Assembly: GCA_025354405.1 (NCBI GenBank)
Contig: JANXMY010000021.1
Location: forward strand, 1-64,000
Direction: 5' to 3'
DNA: 64,000 nt
From: Armatimonadota bacterium
GTDB lineage: Bacteria > Armatimonadota > Armatimonadia > Armatimonadales > Capsulimonadaceae
The stretch's first letter is position 1. Every line of letters begins with the position of its first letter. Below, piece by piece: positions 9,710-20,059 of the stretch. The notes under the pieces are model-generated. The model was not told the DNA's origin. It did not search any database and saw only the letters and a list, made by a program, of their open reading frames with translations. The translations under genes and the position numbers were made by a program.

Positions 9710-11317
9710 CTACTCCCATTCAATTGTTGCAGGCGGCTTGCTGGTGATATCCAGGACGACGCGGTTGACGCCGGGGACTTCATTGACAATGCGGTTTGAG
9801 ATGCGGTCCAGGACTTCGTAAGGCAGGCGCGCCCAGTCGGCGGTCATGGCGTCCTCACTGGTGACGGCCCGTAGGACGATCGGATAGGCATACGTGCGCT
9901 GATCACCCATGACTCCAACACTTTTCGTGGGGATCAGCACGGCGAACGACTGCCACACTTTGCGGTAAAGCCCAGCCCGCTTGATTTCGTCAATGATTAT
10001 CCAGTCAGCGGAGCGCAGGAGGTCCAGGCGCTCTTTGTTGACCTCTCCGGTGATACGAATCGCCAGGCCGGGGCCGGGAAATGGCTGCCGCCAGACCATA
10101 TCCGTCGGAAGGCCCAGCTCTTCGGCAACTGCGCGGACTTCGTCTTTGAACAGGAAACGCAGCGGCTCGACCAGCTTGAAGTTCATGTCTTCAGGCAAGG
10201 CGACATTATGATGCGTCTTGATCTTGGCCGCTTTCCCCATGCCTGACTCAATGACATCCGGGTACAGCGTTCCCTGTGCCAGAAAAGTCGCATTTTTCAG
10301 CTTGCAGGATTCCTCTTCGAATACCCGTACAAACTCTTCGCCGATAATCGATCGTTTCTGCTCCGGGTCGATCACCCCGGCGAGACGGCGTAGGAAGCGC
10401 TCTTCGGCATCTACCGTAATCAAATTGATGTTGAACGCCGCCGCAAACTTGCGCTGAACATCCTCGGCTTCCCCTTTACGCAAGAGGCCATGGTTGACAA
10501 AGATGCAGACGAGCTGATCCCCAATCGCTTTATGCACCAGGGCTGCGACCGTGCAGCTGTCGATACCGCCCGAAAGGCCGCAGACGACTTGATGTTCGCC
10601 CACTTGCTCCCGAATCAGGCGAACCTGCTGGTCGATAAAACTTTCCATTTTCCAAAGGCCGCGAGTCCCGCAGACCTTTTCGACGAACCCGCGAATGACC
10701 TCCGTACCCCAGGGCGTATGGACGACTTCCGGGTGAAACTGAACGGCGTAAAAACGACGATTAGTGTCGATCATTGCCGCGACCGGGCAGCTTTCCGTGG
10801 AAGCAGAAACGGTGAAACCGGGAGGAGCCTCTTCAACCGTGTCACCGTGGCTCATCCAGCAGACCAGGTCCGTGTTTAAGCCCTCAAAGAGCACTGTAGG
10901 ATCTTGTACGGAAAGCTGGGTCTTGCCAAACTCTTTAAGCGTAGCAGCCGACACTTTGCCGCCAAGGTCATGCGCCATCGCCTGCATCCCGTAGCAGATG
11001 CCGAGAATCGGCAGGCCCAGATCGTAGATCGCTTTGTCAATCTGCGGCGCATCGTCATCATAGACTGACGACGGTCCACCGGACAGGATCAGACCGACCG
11101 CACCACGGGTTTTAATGACATCGAGTGAGGTGTCGAAGGGGAGGATTTCGCAGTACACATGGCACTCGCGAATACGGCGGGCAATCAGCTGGGTGTACTG
11201 CGCTCCGAAATCCAGCACCAGCACCAGCTCGGGCGGCGTGACACCTTCCCCGGCGGCATCGCCGGGCTTGTAATTGGTCAGCACGGGCTGATCTTGATGC
11301 TGCGGCGTCAGTGACAT
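9710..11317 (-). CDS. guaA: GMP synthase (glutamine-hydrolysing)
   Basis: 535 aa; [38 protein letters not shown]-terminal PPATIEWE. Confidence 0.97.
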   Translation of the reverse strand: MSLTPQHQDQPVLTNYKPGDAAGEGVTPPELVLVLDFGAQYTQLIARRIRECHVYCEILPFDTSLDVIKTRGAVGLILSGGPSSVYDDDAPQIDKAIYDLGLPILGICYGMQAMAHDLGGKVSAATLKEFGKTQLSVQDPTVLFEGLNTDLVCWMSHGDTVEEAPPGFTVSASTESCPVAAMIDTNRRFYAVQFHPEVVHTPWGTEVIRGFVEKVCGTRGLWKMESFIDQQVRLIREQVGEHQVVCGLSGGIDSCTVAALVHKAIGDQLVCIFVNHGLLRKGEAEDVQRKFAAAFNINLITVDAEERFLRRLAGVIDPEQKRSIIGEEFVRVFEEESCKLKNATFLAQGTLYPDVIESGMGKAAKIKTHHNVALPEDMNFKLVEPLRFLFKDEVRAVAEELGLPTDMVWRQPFPGPGLAIRITGEVNKERLDLLRSADWIIIDEIKRAGLYRKVWQSFAVLIPTKSVGVMGDQRTYAYPIVLRAVTSEDAMTADWARLPYEVLDRISNRIVNEVPGVNRVVLDITSKPPATIEWE

Positions 11318-11459
11318 AGTATCTCCCGCCCCGTGAGAGTTTCACTCAGGTTCGTTATCGCAAATTTGCGTAGTGTTTTTTTCATATCTTGTAATTTTGT
11401 TACCGAAGCAACGGATACCCCTGCTTGGAAGAATACTCGCCCTTGCCCCAGGGCAGAGT

Positions 11460-12626
11460 TTACCGTCCCTGCCCGACGTGCTGGGCGCGCTGCATAGACT
11501 TGCCTTCGGTGCCAATCTGCGGAGCGACCACCATTTCCGCCTGCTGCATCTCGGCGATGGTTCGAGCTCCGCAGGTCGCCATGGAAAGGCGCAAAGCCCC
11601 GACGAGGTTCATCGTACCGTCATCTTTATGCGCCGGCCCCAGGAGGATCTCGCGCAGCGTGCCCAAAATGCTGACTTTGATGCGGGTTCCGCGCGGCAGA
11701 TCAGCATTCGCCATCGCCATACCCCAGGAATAGCCGGGGGCAGGGGCTTCGGAAGCCGACGCCACGGAGGAGCCGAGCATGACGGCGTCCGCTCCAGCGG
11801 CGATCGCTTTCGCAAAATCACCGCCGTTTTTAATGCCGCCGTCGGCAAGAATAGGGACGTAGCGGCCCGTGCTGGTCTGAAATGCATCACGAGCCGCAGC
11901 GCAGTCGGCGACCGCGGTCACCTGCGAAACACCAACCCCCAGCACCGTTCGGGTCGTGCAGATCGCGCCGGGGCCGACTCCGATGAGCAGGGCAGAGGCC
12001 CCCGCCTCCATCAGTTCCATCGCCGCCCCGAAGGAGACGCAGTTTCCCACCACCACCGGAATAGGTGAGTTCCGGCAGAACTGCGCCAAGTCTACAGTCT
12101 CACAATGGGTCGAAAAATGTCGGGCCGTCGCGACTTGCGAGGCGACCACAAAGAGATCGGCCCCCGCCTCCGCAGCGATGGCCGCAATACGCGGGGCGGT
12201 GGGTGGAATGGCGGCGAGGGCGCAGAAACCGCCGCCAGCCTTGATCTCCTGTACGCGTCGTGCCACAAGATCATCACGCACCGGGGCTGAGTAGAGCTTC
12301 TGCATCATCTCAATGATGCCTTCGGCAGGTGAGTGAGCGATCTCTTCCAGAATTCCTTCTGCGTCCTCATACCGGGTCTGAATACCCTCCGCATTCAGGA
12401 CAGCGAAGCCGCCGAGACGGGTCATCTCGACGGCAACGCGGGGATTCACGGCCGCATCCATGGCACTGGCAACGATGGGAATGGCGAAACGGTGTCGTCC
12501 CAGGGACCACCCTGTGTCCACATCGCGCGGGTCAACGGAAAGCGCGGACGGAACCAGGGCTACCTCATCGAAGCCGTAAACCCGGCGTGCTTTTTTGTTG
12601 CCTCCCAGCGAAATGGTCTGTTCCAA
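11460..12626 (-). CDS. IMP dehydrogenase-related protein, GuaB3-like (no CBS domains)
   Basis: 388 aa, TTG start with upstream SD; VYGFDEVALVPSALSVDPRDVDTGW; catalytic-Cys motif GVGPGAICTTRTVLGVGVSQ. Confidence 0.85.
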   Translation of the reverse strand: MEQTISLGGNKKARRVYGFDEVALVPSALSVDPRDVDTGWSLGRHRFAIPIVASAMDAAVNPRVAVEMTRLGGFAVLNAEGIQTRYEDAEGILEEIAHSPAEGIIEMMQKLYSAPVRDDLVARRVQEIKAGGGFCALAAIPPTAPRIAAIAAEAGADLFVVASQVATARHFSTHCETVDLAQFCRNSPIPVVVGNCVSFGAAMELMEAGASALLIGVGPGAICTTRTVLGVGVSQVTAVADCAAARDAFQTSTGRYVPILADGGIKNGGDFAKAIAAGADAVMLGSSVASASEAPAPGYSWGMAMANADLPRGTRIKVSILGTLREILLGPAHKDDGTMNLVGALRLSMATCGARTIAEMQQAEMVVAPQIGTEGKSMQRAQHVGQGR

Positions 12627-12746
12627 GCGTAGATACCTCTTAAACTTTTCCGTTCAGTATACCCTATGGACAGCCGAAGCTGTCAACAATGAGGCTGCCG
12701 CTCCAATGCGCGGTTTCTAAACCACGACCAAGGCTTAGACAAGAAA

Positions 12747-12784
12747 AGCCCCCAGCCTGTCAGCATAGAAACAGGTCGGGGGCT
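12747..12784. terminator. Strong stem-loop terminator
   Basis: AGCCCCCagCCTGT...ACAGGtcGGGGGCT. Confidence 0.75.
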
Positions 12785-12801
12785 ATTTATTTGACCGGAA
12801 A

Positions 12802-13302
12802 CTATTCCAAAGTGACATGTGCCTGGCCGTCAGCTTTGTTTAACATAGCCGCGGCTGCTGCCGCGTGTTCAGAGCGGTAGTGCAACTTTTTCTCAGCGCA
12901 CACGGTGGTTCCATGCGGGTCCGTACGGTGAAACGCCAGATGATCTGACAGGCCGCAGATAAGCTGCATTCCGAAGCCGCCCAGGCGCTCTCCACCGCCA
13001 AAATCCGCACGGGCACTTCCCGCAGGCGGGACGTCCTGGAATGAAAAGCCTTCTCCCTGATCTTTCACCATGATGATTACTACATCACTATGGTATTCCA
13101 GCGCGACTTGAAAACGTCCGGCATTAGACTGGGCATGGCGTAGGACGTTTGAGCAAAGCTCACCGATAAGTGTCTCCACATCGTCGATATCACGAGTTTC
13201 CGCCTGGAGATGTTCCAGCAGCGCACGCCCGAGCACACGCGTGATTCGTATATACGCCAGATCTTCTGGCAATTCCAGCATCAAACGTAGTATCATGGTC
13301 AT
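12802..13302 (-). CDS. ATP-binding anti-sigma regulatory factor-like protein (HATPase_c, RsbW-like)
   Basis: 166 aa; LIGELCSNVLRHAQ, VKDQGEGFSF, GFGMQLICGLSD motifs. Confidence 0.85.
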   Translation of the reverse strand: MTMILRLMLELPEDLAYIRITRVLGRALLEHLQAETRDIDDVETLIGELCSNVLRHAQSNAGRFQVALEYHSDVVIIMVKDQGEGFSFQDVPPAGSARADFGGGERLGGFGMQLICGLSDHLAFHRTDPHGTTVCAEKKLHYRSEHAAAAAAMLNKADGQAHVTLE

Positions 13303-13340
13303 TTTTTACCCGCAAGATCGGCCTTTCAAGCGGCTGGCGG

Positions 13341-15157
13341 TCAGGGCTGAGGCGGCACGATCACGTACTCACGACTGTTTCCACTTTCGGTCATCAGAAA
13401 CGTGTTACCGAGCGGATCGGTCATCGCTCTGGAGACGCGGTGACCGTCGAGAAACGGCGTCGGCAGGCCGGCTTCTTGCGCCGGTTTGCACTTGCCGTCC
13501 TTGACCGAATAGAGAACATCGTCCGAAGTCAGCCAGAAAGTGCCTTTGTTGTCTTTGACAAGCGAGAGGAAATCGGGCTTTGGACACCCGGCGGACGGCT
13601 CGAGCTGTAACTGCCGGATGCCGACGATCCAGTCATTCGAGCCTTCCTCGTAAGGCACCTGATGCCAGATATGGCCGTCAAAGAAGTTCAATTCCCAGTT
13701 GCCGCCGGACAGAGCGATGCGTCTCTCCGAACCATATACTGAAGTTGAATTTCTCAAATCCAGCAGCGCAAACCCCGACAGGTCCAGTTGACCCAGCAGT
13801 GCGCGTTTGTAGGTCGGGTGACTGAGCCAGCTTCCGGCAGCTGGATCGTAGAGATAAGTCGCATGCTCATCGTTCCAAAAGCGCAGCCAGAGTCGGCTTT
13901 TGCTGTCGGCGAATAGCCCGCTGTGTCCCCGGCTGCGGTGTGATCAGATTCCAAAGATGCCCCACGTCGTCCTGCACCAGAGAATAATTGGTGGCGAAGG
14001 TCCGTATGATCGCGGTCTGCGGATGCATGACCTGCGTTTCCATATGCACCTGTATAGGATTGACGCTGGCACCATTGACATTATTCGAGCGAAAAGCCAG
14101 AACGCCGCCGAGGGCGGGCTTCACGGCAAACAAATGGTCTATATTGGGCAGAGAATAACCTGAGTGCCAGTCCAAACGAACCGGAGAACCACCCCCAGCG
14201 GGAGGCAGCCAGGCCCCGCTACGCAGCCACCACAGAGTACTGATCGGCGATCCTGAACGCATATTGGTCGGATATCCCATCACCACATACCAATCTGTTC
14301 CCGAGGCGAACATTGTCTGGATATATTAGACCTCTTGCATAGGTCGCCTTGCCCTGCCCGGATTAGAAATCCGGGTCTTCTACAAAGCGATTATTTGCCT
14401 TCGCAGACAATCGCACCTCAAAAGCCCTGCACTTCCAGTGCAGGGTACTTATGCAAGAGGTCGACTGAAAGGTGTGCGGCTTCGGCACGGGAGTTCCGGA
14501 CAGCGTGCCGGCATCCAACTCATAGAGGCCGGTATTTTTCACAGCGATCCACATACGCTTCCCGCGCGGGGCAATCCAAGTCAGCGGCTTATCCGGCAAT
14601 CCAGCCAGTAACGTGTAATGATCCATTTTCCTGCCCTCATAGCGCAGGATGCCGTGCAGGGCCGCGTAGTTGTCGGCCCCGGCCAGACTGTCAGTCCAGA
14701 ACCACATTCGGCCTTTGCTATCGGGCGCGGCGAAGAGTGGGTCGTGATAAGTCAAACCCGCCCCTCATCCCTAATCCGGCCCATCATTACTTTTCTGATA
14801 GCCAGGGTGGCAGTCGCTCTCAGAAATCGTCTCAACGAATTCCACCGGGGATTTGTCGCCCAGGCGGATCGAAACTCGGTAGATATCGCCGCCTAGTCTC
14901 ATCACCCACACGTTCCCAACACCGTCTCCGAGCAGATACGGTGACTGGAGAAAACCGGTCCAGTGCCCCGCCAGCCGGGAGAAATTGCCGCGGTACACGG
15001 TCAGCCAGTGCCCTGAATCGCCCTTGCTCGAGAGGCAGACAACGGCCCCGGAGGGTAGCCGGGTCATCACCCCAGGAGAGCCTTCCACCGTTGAGGGCGT
15101 GGGTATGTTCTCCCGTTTCCCGGGTTCTGCCCGGCGGCAGACACTTCCCACCCCCAC
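13341..15157 (-). pseudogene. Decayed beta-propeller/sensor-like protein gene
   Basis: Minus-strand pieces 13341-13757, 13867-14313, 14363-14755, 14771-15157 share propeller-like repeats (DDVGHLWNLIT, DSKGRMWFWTD, DGVGNVWVMRL). Breaks: frameshift near 13920, element at 14329-14463, in-frame TAG and TGA near 14765-14773. Confidence 0.7.
14329..14463 (+). mobile_element. MITE-like element, copy 1
   Basis: Terminal inverted repeats GACCTCTTGCATAgGT / ACTTATGCAAGAGGTC; internal palindromes CCCGGATTAGAAATCCGGG, GCGATTattTGC..GCAgACAATCGC, CCCTGCACTTCCAGTGCAGGG. Confidence 0.8.
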
Positions 15158-15280
15158 CTTCGCACCATAACACGAGGTAAGGATGGAGGGCCATACCTGC
15201 CCCCGACATCCTGGGCGATATCCACGGGAGGAGTTCGCACCGATTGTTTTACGAGTAGACCTTTGGCGATGGATTTACCT

Positions 15281-16450
15281 TCAGCGTACCCCGAGCAGCA
15301 GATCAAACACAAGTTGATCTAGCTTTTCGTAGGGCAGTTCCCGTGCGGCCAGTGCCTCAGCATCGAAAGAGTGGTTTTTCAATATCTGCGCGTTCTGCGG
15401 GCTATACTTTCCGTCGAGAATGGGATCAAACGTCGTATCCGCCGTGTTAATCTGTCGCCAGATCGCCTGAATTTCGGGGTCTGCATTAAACTGGGCTGCC
15501 TTCTCCTTGAAGATCAAGTAAGTGCGCATACAGCCTTTGGCGAACTCCCAGACATCGTTCGGGTCAGAGGTACGAAGTGGATGGGCATCAAAGTGCTTTG
15601 GACCGTCGTAGCCGTAGTCTTCCAGCAGCTTGACTAAGAAGAAGTTCTGCTTGTAATCTTCCTGGCCGAAACGGTAGTCCTGGTCATAGCGGCCCGGCTT
15701 CTGGCCGTTGAGGTCGATATGGAACAGCTTGCCCGCTTCGAGTGCCTGAGCGACGGCGTGGTAGAACGACAGGCCAGCCATGGTCTCGTGCGCGAACTCG
15801 GGATTAACACCAACCATCTCCGGATGGGCGAGGGTTGAGATGAAGCCGAGCATGGCTCCAGTGGTCGGCAGATAGATATCCCCACGCGGCTCATTCGGCT
15901 TGGCTTCCAGTGCAAACTTCAGGTTATAACCCTGGTCTAACACGTACTCGGAGAGAAAGTTCAGTGCGTCCCGAAAACGTTTCGTCGCCGTCACGGGGTC
16001 TTTGGAAGCTTCAATCTCCACACCCTCACGCCCGCCCCAGAAGACATAGATCGGAGCACCCAGCTCCACGCCCAGATCAATGGAGCGCATGACTTTCTGC
16101 CGCGCGAAAGCACGGACTTTGGGGTCATTGGAAGTAAATGCGCCGTCTTTGAAAACAGGATGCGAAAACAGGTTAGTGGTCGCCATCGCGCAGACAACGC
16201 CGCTCTCTGTGAGTGCCGTTTGAAACTCTTTGACGATGGCATCCTGTTCGGAAGCCGAAGCACCGAAGGGGATGAGGTCATTGTCATGCAGGTTAACGCC
16301 GTAGGCACCCAGCTCTCCCAGCTTGCGGACACGCTCGACGGGTGTCACGGGGGTGCGAACGGCTCCACCGAAAGGGTCGACTCCCGGGTTGCCGACGGTC
16401 CAAAGCCCGAATGTAAACTTGTCGGATTTCTGAGGGATGTAGTTGGTCAT
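15281..16450 (-). CDS. xylA: Xylose isomerase
   Basis: 389 aa; [50 protein letters not shown]. Confidence 0.95.
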   Translation of the reverse strand: MTNYIPQKSDKFTFGLWTVGNPGVDPFGGAVRTPVTPVERVRKLGELGAYGVNLHDNDLIPFGASASEQDAIVKEFQTALTESGVVCAMATTNLFSHPVFKDGAFTSNDPKVRAFARQKVMRSIDLGVELGAPIYVFWGGREGVEIEASKDPVTATKRFRDALNFLSEYVLDQGYNLKFALEAKPNEPRGDIYLPTTGAMLGFISTLAHPEMVGVNPEFAHETMAGLSFYHAVAQALEAGKLFHIDLNGQKPGRYDQDYRFGQEDYKQNFFLVKLLEDYGYDGPKHFDAHPLRTSDPNDVWEFAKGCMRTYLIFKEKAAQFNADPEIQAIWRQINTADTTFDPILDGKYSPQNAQILKNHSFDAEALAARELPYEKLDQLVFDLLLGVR

Positions 16451-16504
16451 TAATTGAATTGCTCCTTTGCTTCTTTCATATCGCTTTGGTTAAAATATCG
16501 TGTC

Positions 16505-16520
16505 ACGCGAAAGTTCGCGT
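16505..16520. promoter_or_regulatory. Candidate operator upstream of xylA
   Basis: Perfect inverted repeat ACGCGAA-AG-TTCGCGT, 54 bp upstream of the xylA start. Confidence 0.45.
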
Positions 16521-16620
16521 TAATGGGGATGATTTCCTCTAAATAATTGCAAAAAATGCCAATAGATAAATTGACTCACCGGCAGACTTCAGCTGTCATG
16601 GGTGTCTTGAAAGTAAACTC

Positions 16621-17511
16621 ATGAACACTACAATTGATCAAAGCCGAACCGTTTGTGCCGCCTCGGAAGGCGGCTGCCGCAAATGTGAGATGCCGGCACA
16701 GAATCACAGCAGTGGGCAGACCCAGGAATTGCACGGTGATATTCAATGGCTGCGGAAGGCACTGGCCGACGATTGGCTGTTTAGCCTGTTCCATTCTATC
16801 GTACACGCCGACACGGGACAAGTTTTTGGCCACGAGGCGTTGATTCGGGCCCGGCATCCGCATACCGGCGAAGTGTACGGGGCAGGCGCGATTATTGATG
16901 CCGCCAACCGACTTGAGCTGCATCATATTCTAGATCAGCTGGCCCGTAAGACGGCCCTGCGGCAGACTGCTGCGCATTCAGCGATGCAGGGCCGGCTTTT
17001 TATCAATTTCATGCCGAACACAATCTATGATCCCGAGATCTGCCTTCGAACGACGATGGAAGCCGCACAAGAAAACGCGGTGCCGCTGTCGCGGCTGGTA
17101 TTTGAGGTCGTTGAAACCGAGCAAATTCCCAGTATGAAGAAGCTGAAGCGGATTTTGGAGTATTACCGAACGCATGGTGTCGGAACCGCGGTTGACGATA
17201 TGGGCGCGGGCTATTCGAGCCTGAAGTATCTCACGGCACTCCAGCCGGATTTCGTGAAAATCGACCGCGATTTAGTGGTGCGTGCGGAATTGGAGAAAGA
17301 GGCACGCAAGCAGATGGATTTGATCGTATCCCAGGCTAAGTCACTCGGAATTGCCGTGATTGCAGAGGGCATTGAAACTTTGGGTCAGCTCCATTTATGC
17401 CGAGAGGCGGGAACGGACTTCGTGCAAGGCTATTTGTTTGGTCTTCCCGCCAACTCGCCGGCCTTGTCCCTGGATGAACTTGGCATATTTCCGGGAGTGG
17501 CCTGTGGGTGA
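16621..17511 (+). CDS. EAL-domain c-di-GMP phosphodiesterase
   Basis: EALIR, VFEVVETEQ, VDDMGAGYSSLKYL, VKIDRDLV, AEGIET, VQGYLFG. Confidence 0.93.
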   Translation: MNTTIDQSRTVCAASEGGCRKCEMPAQNHSSGQTQELHGDIQWLRKALADDWLFSLFHSIVHADTGQVFGHEALIRARHPHTGEVYGAGAIIDAANRLELHHILDQLARKTALRQTAAHSAMQGRLFINFMPNTIYDPEICLRTTMEAAQENAVPLSRLVFEVVETEQIPSMKKLKRILEYYRTHGVGTAVDDMGAGYSSLKYLTALQPDFVKIDRDLVVRAELEKEARKQMDLIVSQAKSLGIAVIAEGIETLGQLHLCREAGTDFVQGYLFGLPANSPALSLDELGIFPGVACG

Positions 17512-18608
17512 GATCGGCGGAGAAAAGGCCGTTCACACGCGAGAAAGAATAGGTACGCGAGTCCGAACACGAGGGGCAGGGCCGCTCCCGTCAGCCCCAG
17601 GTGCTCCAGTGAGGGCATTTTCGCTGGGATCCAGAGCGCAAGGGTGTGCCGGACAAGGGTGAGCAGGGGCATGTGAGTCAGATACAATGAGTACGCAAAT
17701 GTCCCCAGTTGTACTAGAGGCCTCCAGGAAATGAGCGGCACAGGGCGTCGGCAGCGCCCGATCCAGAGGAGGCAGGAGGCGGTCAGTAGACCGGCAGCGG
17801 TGTCGATCAGCGGCATGTGCAGCCCAAAGTCCGCGCCGCCCTTCTCGGTCACCGGATGCTGCCATAAGAGCCAGCCTAATGCTGCTGCCGACACACCTGC
17901 CAGCGCGATCCAGCCGCGCGGCAAAGCAGCAGTCTTCGCCGCGCCGCGTTCGGAATGAAATCCAGCCCATGCCCCCACGGTAAATAAGAGCAAATACCAG
18001 GGACAGGCGAGAATCATCTCGGGATGCCAGCGAAACAGCGCGGCTGTTAAGCCCATGCTAAGAAGAGATGCCCCGAGCAACACGCATACCCAGCCCCAGT
18101 GCCTCGCCGCCAGCACAATAAGTGGAAACAAGAAGTAAATGCGCCACTCAACCGCGATGCTCCAGAAGGGGCCATTGAAAACGTTCAGCGGCAGGAGCAC
18201 ATCCTGAAGCAGAAATATGTTTGCCGCCAAAGCGAGCATCGGAATATGCGGAGGCTTGCTCGCTATCACTTGAACCAGTATGAATACAACAATGCTCAGT
18301 GCGAGTGCCGCGTAGTACGGCGGCAGGATGCGCCTCGCCCTGCGTCCGAAAAATGCCAGTGCCCCACCTTTTAGGAAGCCGTCAGCTTGAGTGATAGGAA
18401 GTATCAAGCAGAAGCCGGAGAGCACGATAAAAATGTCCACGGCCAGATGGCTGTAAAGTGTCCAGTTGGTGAGGACGCCGAGGAGGCCCAGGTGCGCCGA
18501 GATTCCGAATTCTCCGATCCACAGATGCGATAGGACAACCCAGAGGGCGGCCAGGGCGCGGAAGCCGTCAAGATACGCCCGGTGCGATTTAGCGGAAGGA
18601 GTGTTCAT
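17430..18608 (-). CDS. Acyltransferase 3 family (OafA/YrhL-like)
   Basis: 392 aa, multi-TM; RAYLDGFRALAALWVVLSHLW, NGPFWSIAVEWRIYFLFPL. Confidence 0.92.
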   Translation of the reverse strand: MNTPSAKSHRAYLDGFRALAALWVVLSHLWIGEFGISAHLGLLGVLTNWTLYSHLAVDIFIVLSGFCLILPITQADGFLKGGALAFFGRRARRILPPYYAALALSIVVFILVQVIASKPPHIPMLALAANIFLLQDVLLPLNVFNGPFWSIAVEWRIYFLFPLIVLAARHWGWVCVLLGASLLSMGLTAALFRWHPEMILACPWYLLLFTVGAWAGFHSERGAAKTAALPRGWIALAGVSAAALGWLLWQHPVTEKGGADFGLHMPLIDTAAGLLTASCLLWIGRCRRPVPLISWRPLVQLGTFAYSLYLTHMPLLTLVRHTLALWIPAKMPSLEHLGLTGAALPLVFGLAYLFFLACERPFLRRSHPQATPGNMPSSSRDKAGELAGRPNK

Positions 18609-19687
18609 AGTTCGCCCGGCCTGGTCTCGCCCAGCTCCCGCCCGTCGGCAGTCAGGCGCAGGCTGCCGAAGCGGATCTGGGTGACGGCACGCGGCTTGCG
18701 GCAGGGAGATTGGATAGTTAAGATTCTGCGGTCAAAATCTATGCGTTCGATCCGGCCCAGGCCCAGCAGCGCGCCGGTTGGGGCCAGAAGGCCGACCAAA
18801 AGCTGAGCGAACTTTTGTGCGGCGACAACCGTCACACTCCGGGTAGAGAAGAAAGATTCGACCGCCGCCAGGCCCGACGAATCCCATCCTTCTCCGTGGA
18901 TAACCACATAGAGACCTTCACCGGGTATTTGCTCGGAGTGCAGAACGGGCCGCTGGAGCGATTGACTGAGAAACTGCTGCAAATGGTGCGGCAGCGGCGT
19001 TCCCAGACCCAGCCCGGTGCCCAGCAGAGTGACTTCGTCCAGAGAAAACTGCAATGGCTGAGAGCCGTCGAGTGCGCTCAAAAAGCGAGCGGTGCGGCGG
19101 GTGGCCCGGACGGCAGTGGACTTGCGGCGGGCCAGATCGCTGACAGGAATGCGCCAGAGGGTCGGTGTCGACCGTCGAGTAAATGAACTCAGCATTGGAT
19201 CCAGCTCGCTCTCACGGGCGATTGCGACAATGGCCTGTGGGAGCAAAAGCTCAGCAAGATGATATTTGTAGGCACGCCCATTAGGGCCAGTGATCAGACC
19301 ATCCGTATCCACGAGAAGGATATCTGGACGATGCTTTCTGGCGACGCGAGCCATCTGCACGGCACCGGTACAGACCTCCAGAAAGTGCCGAACCGGGGAG
19401 GTGGAGCCGACGAAGTATTCCGCAAGAGGAACAGGGTCACGCAGGGAGCGCAGCGGGCTGCCGGGGATCGCCAGTGCCGTGCCGAGGGTGCCGGGTGGGC
19501 CGATTTCACTCTGGCCGAGATCGCAATCGAGCAGGCCGACGGTTTTACCTTCGGCAATCAGAGCCTGGGCTGTTTCGAGGATCCAGGTCGTCTTACCCGT
19601 GTCACAGCCGCCAAGCACAAGAACAGTTGCTCCGCGCGGCAGAGTATTGAATTGGGAGACATCTAAAGTAGGAGAATTGAGTGACAT
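18605..19687 (-). CDS. Clp1/Grc3-like polynucleotide 5'-hydroxyl kinase
   Basis: MSLNSPTLDVSQFNTLPRGATVLVLGGCDTGKTTWILETAQALIAEGKTVGLLDCDLGQSEIGPPGTLG: Walker A plus DxDxGQSExGPPGT motif; ATGA overlap with the acyltransferase. Confidence 0.82.
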   Translation of the reverse strand: MSLNSPTLDVSQFNTLPRGATVLVLGGCDTGKTTWILETAQALIAEGKTVGLLDCDLGQSEIGPPGTLGTALAIPGSPLRSLRDPVPLAEYFVGSTSPVRHFLEVCTGAVQMARVARKHRPDILLVDTDGLITGPNGRAYKYHLAELLLPQAIVAIARESELDPMLSSFTRRSTPTLWRIPVSDLARRKSTAVRATRRTARFLSALDGSQPLQFSLDEVTLLGTGLGLGTPLPHHLQQFLSQSLQRPVLHSEQIPGEGLYVVIHGEGWDSSGLAAVESFFSTRSVTVVAAQKFAQLLVGLLAPTGALLGLGRIERIDFDRRILTIQSPCRKPRAVTQIRFGSLRLTADGRELGETRPGEL

Positions 19688-19843
19688 AAAAAAGGGCTGG
19701 TGCTGAGGCAATTAATTGCCGATATTGAAAATAACCATGAAATGTGGAAAAATTAGTTTGGAAAAGTGTACAATACAGAAGAAACAGGCAGCGTTGCCAA
19801 TTCTTATTGTTTCTCTCTGGCTCCCAGACGACGAGGAGGTCGT

Positions 19844-20050
19844 ATGAAACAGCCGCTTATGTTAATTCCGCCAGCGCAGTCGGAAGTCTTATCGGATATT
19901 TTTCGGATTGATATCACAGCAGATGGCTCATTATCTGAAGACCGTTTAGCTTCTACTTGCTGGCTCGATGACGACCTGCCAGAGGAGGTGACACTCACTT
20001 CGGGTGATTCAAGGCGCGTGCTGGCGCAAACCATGATGCGGGCCGCTTAG
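19844..20050 (+). CDS. Small hypothetical protein
   Basis: 68 aa MKQPLMLIPPAQSEVLSDIFRIDITADG...; SD-like GAGGAGG upstream. Confidence 0.5.
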   Translation: MKQPLMLIPPAQSEVLSDIFRIDITADGSLSEDRLASTCWLDDDLPEEVTLTSGDSRRVLAQTMMRAA

Positions 20051-20059
20051 ACTGCGGAT

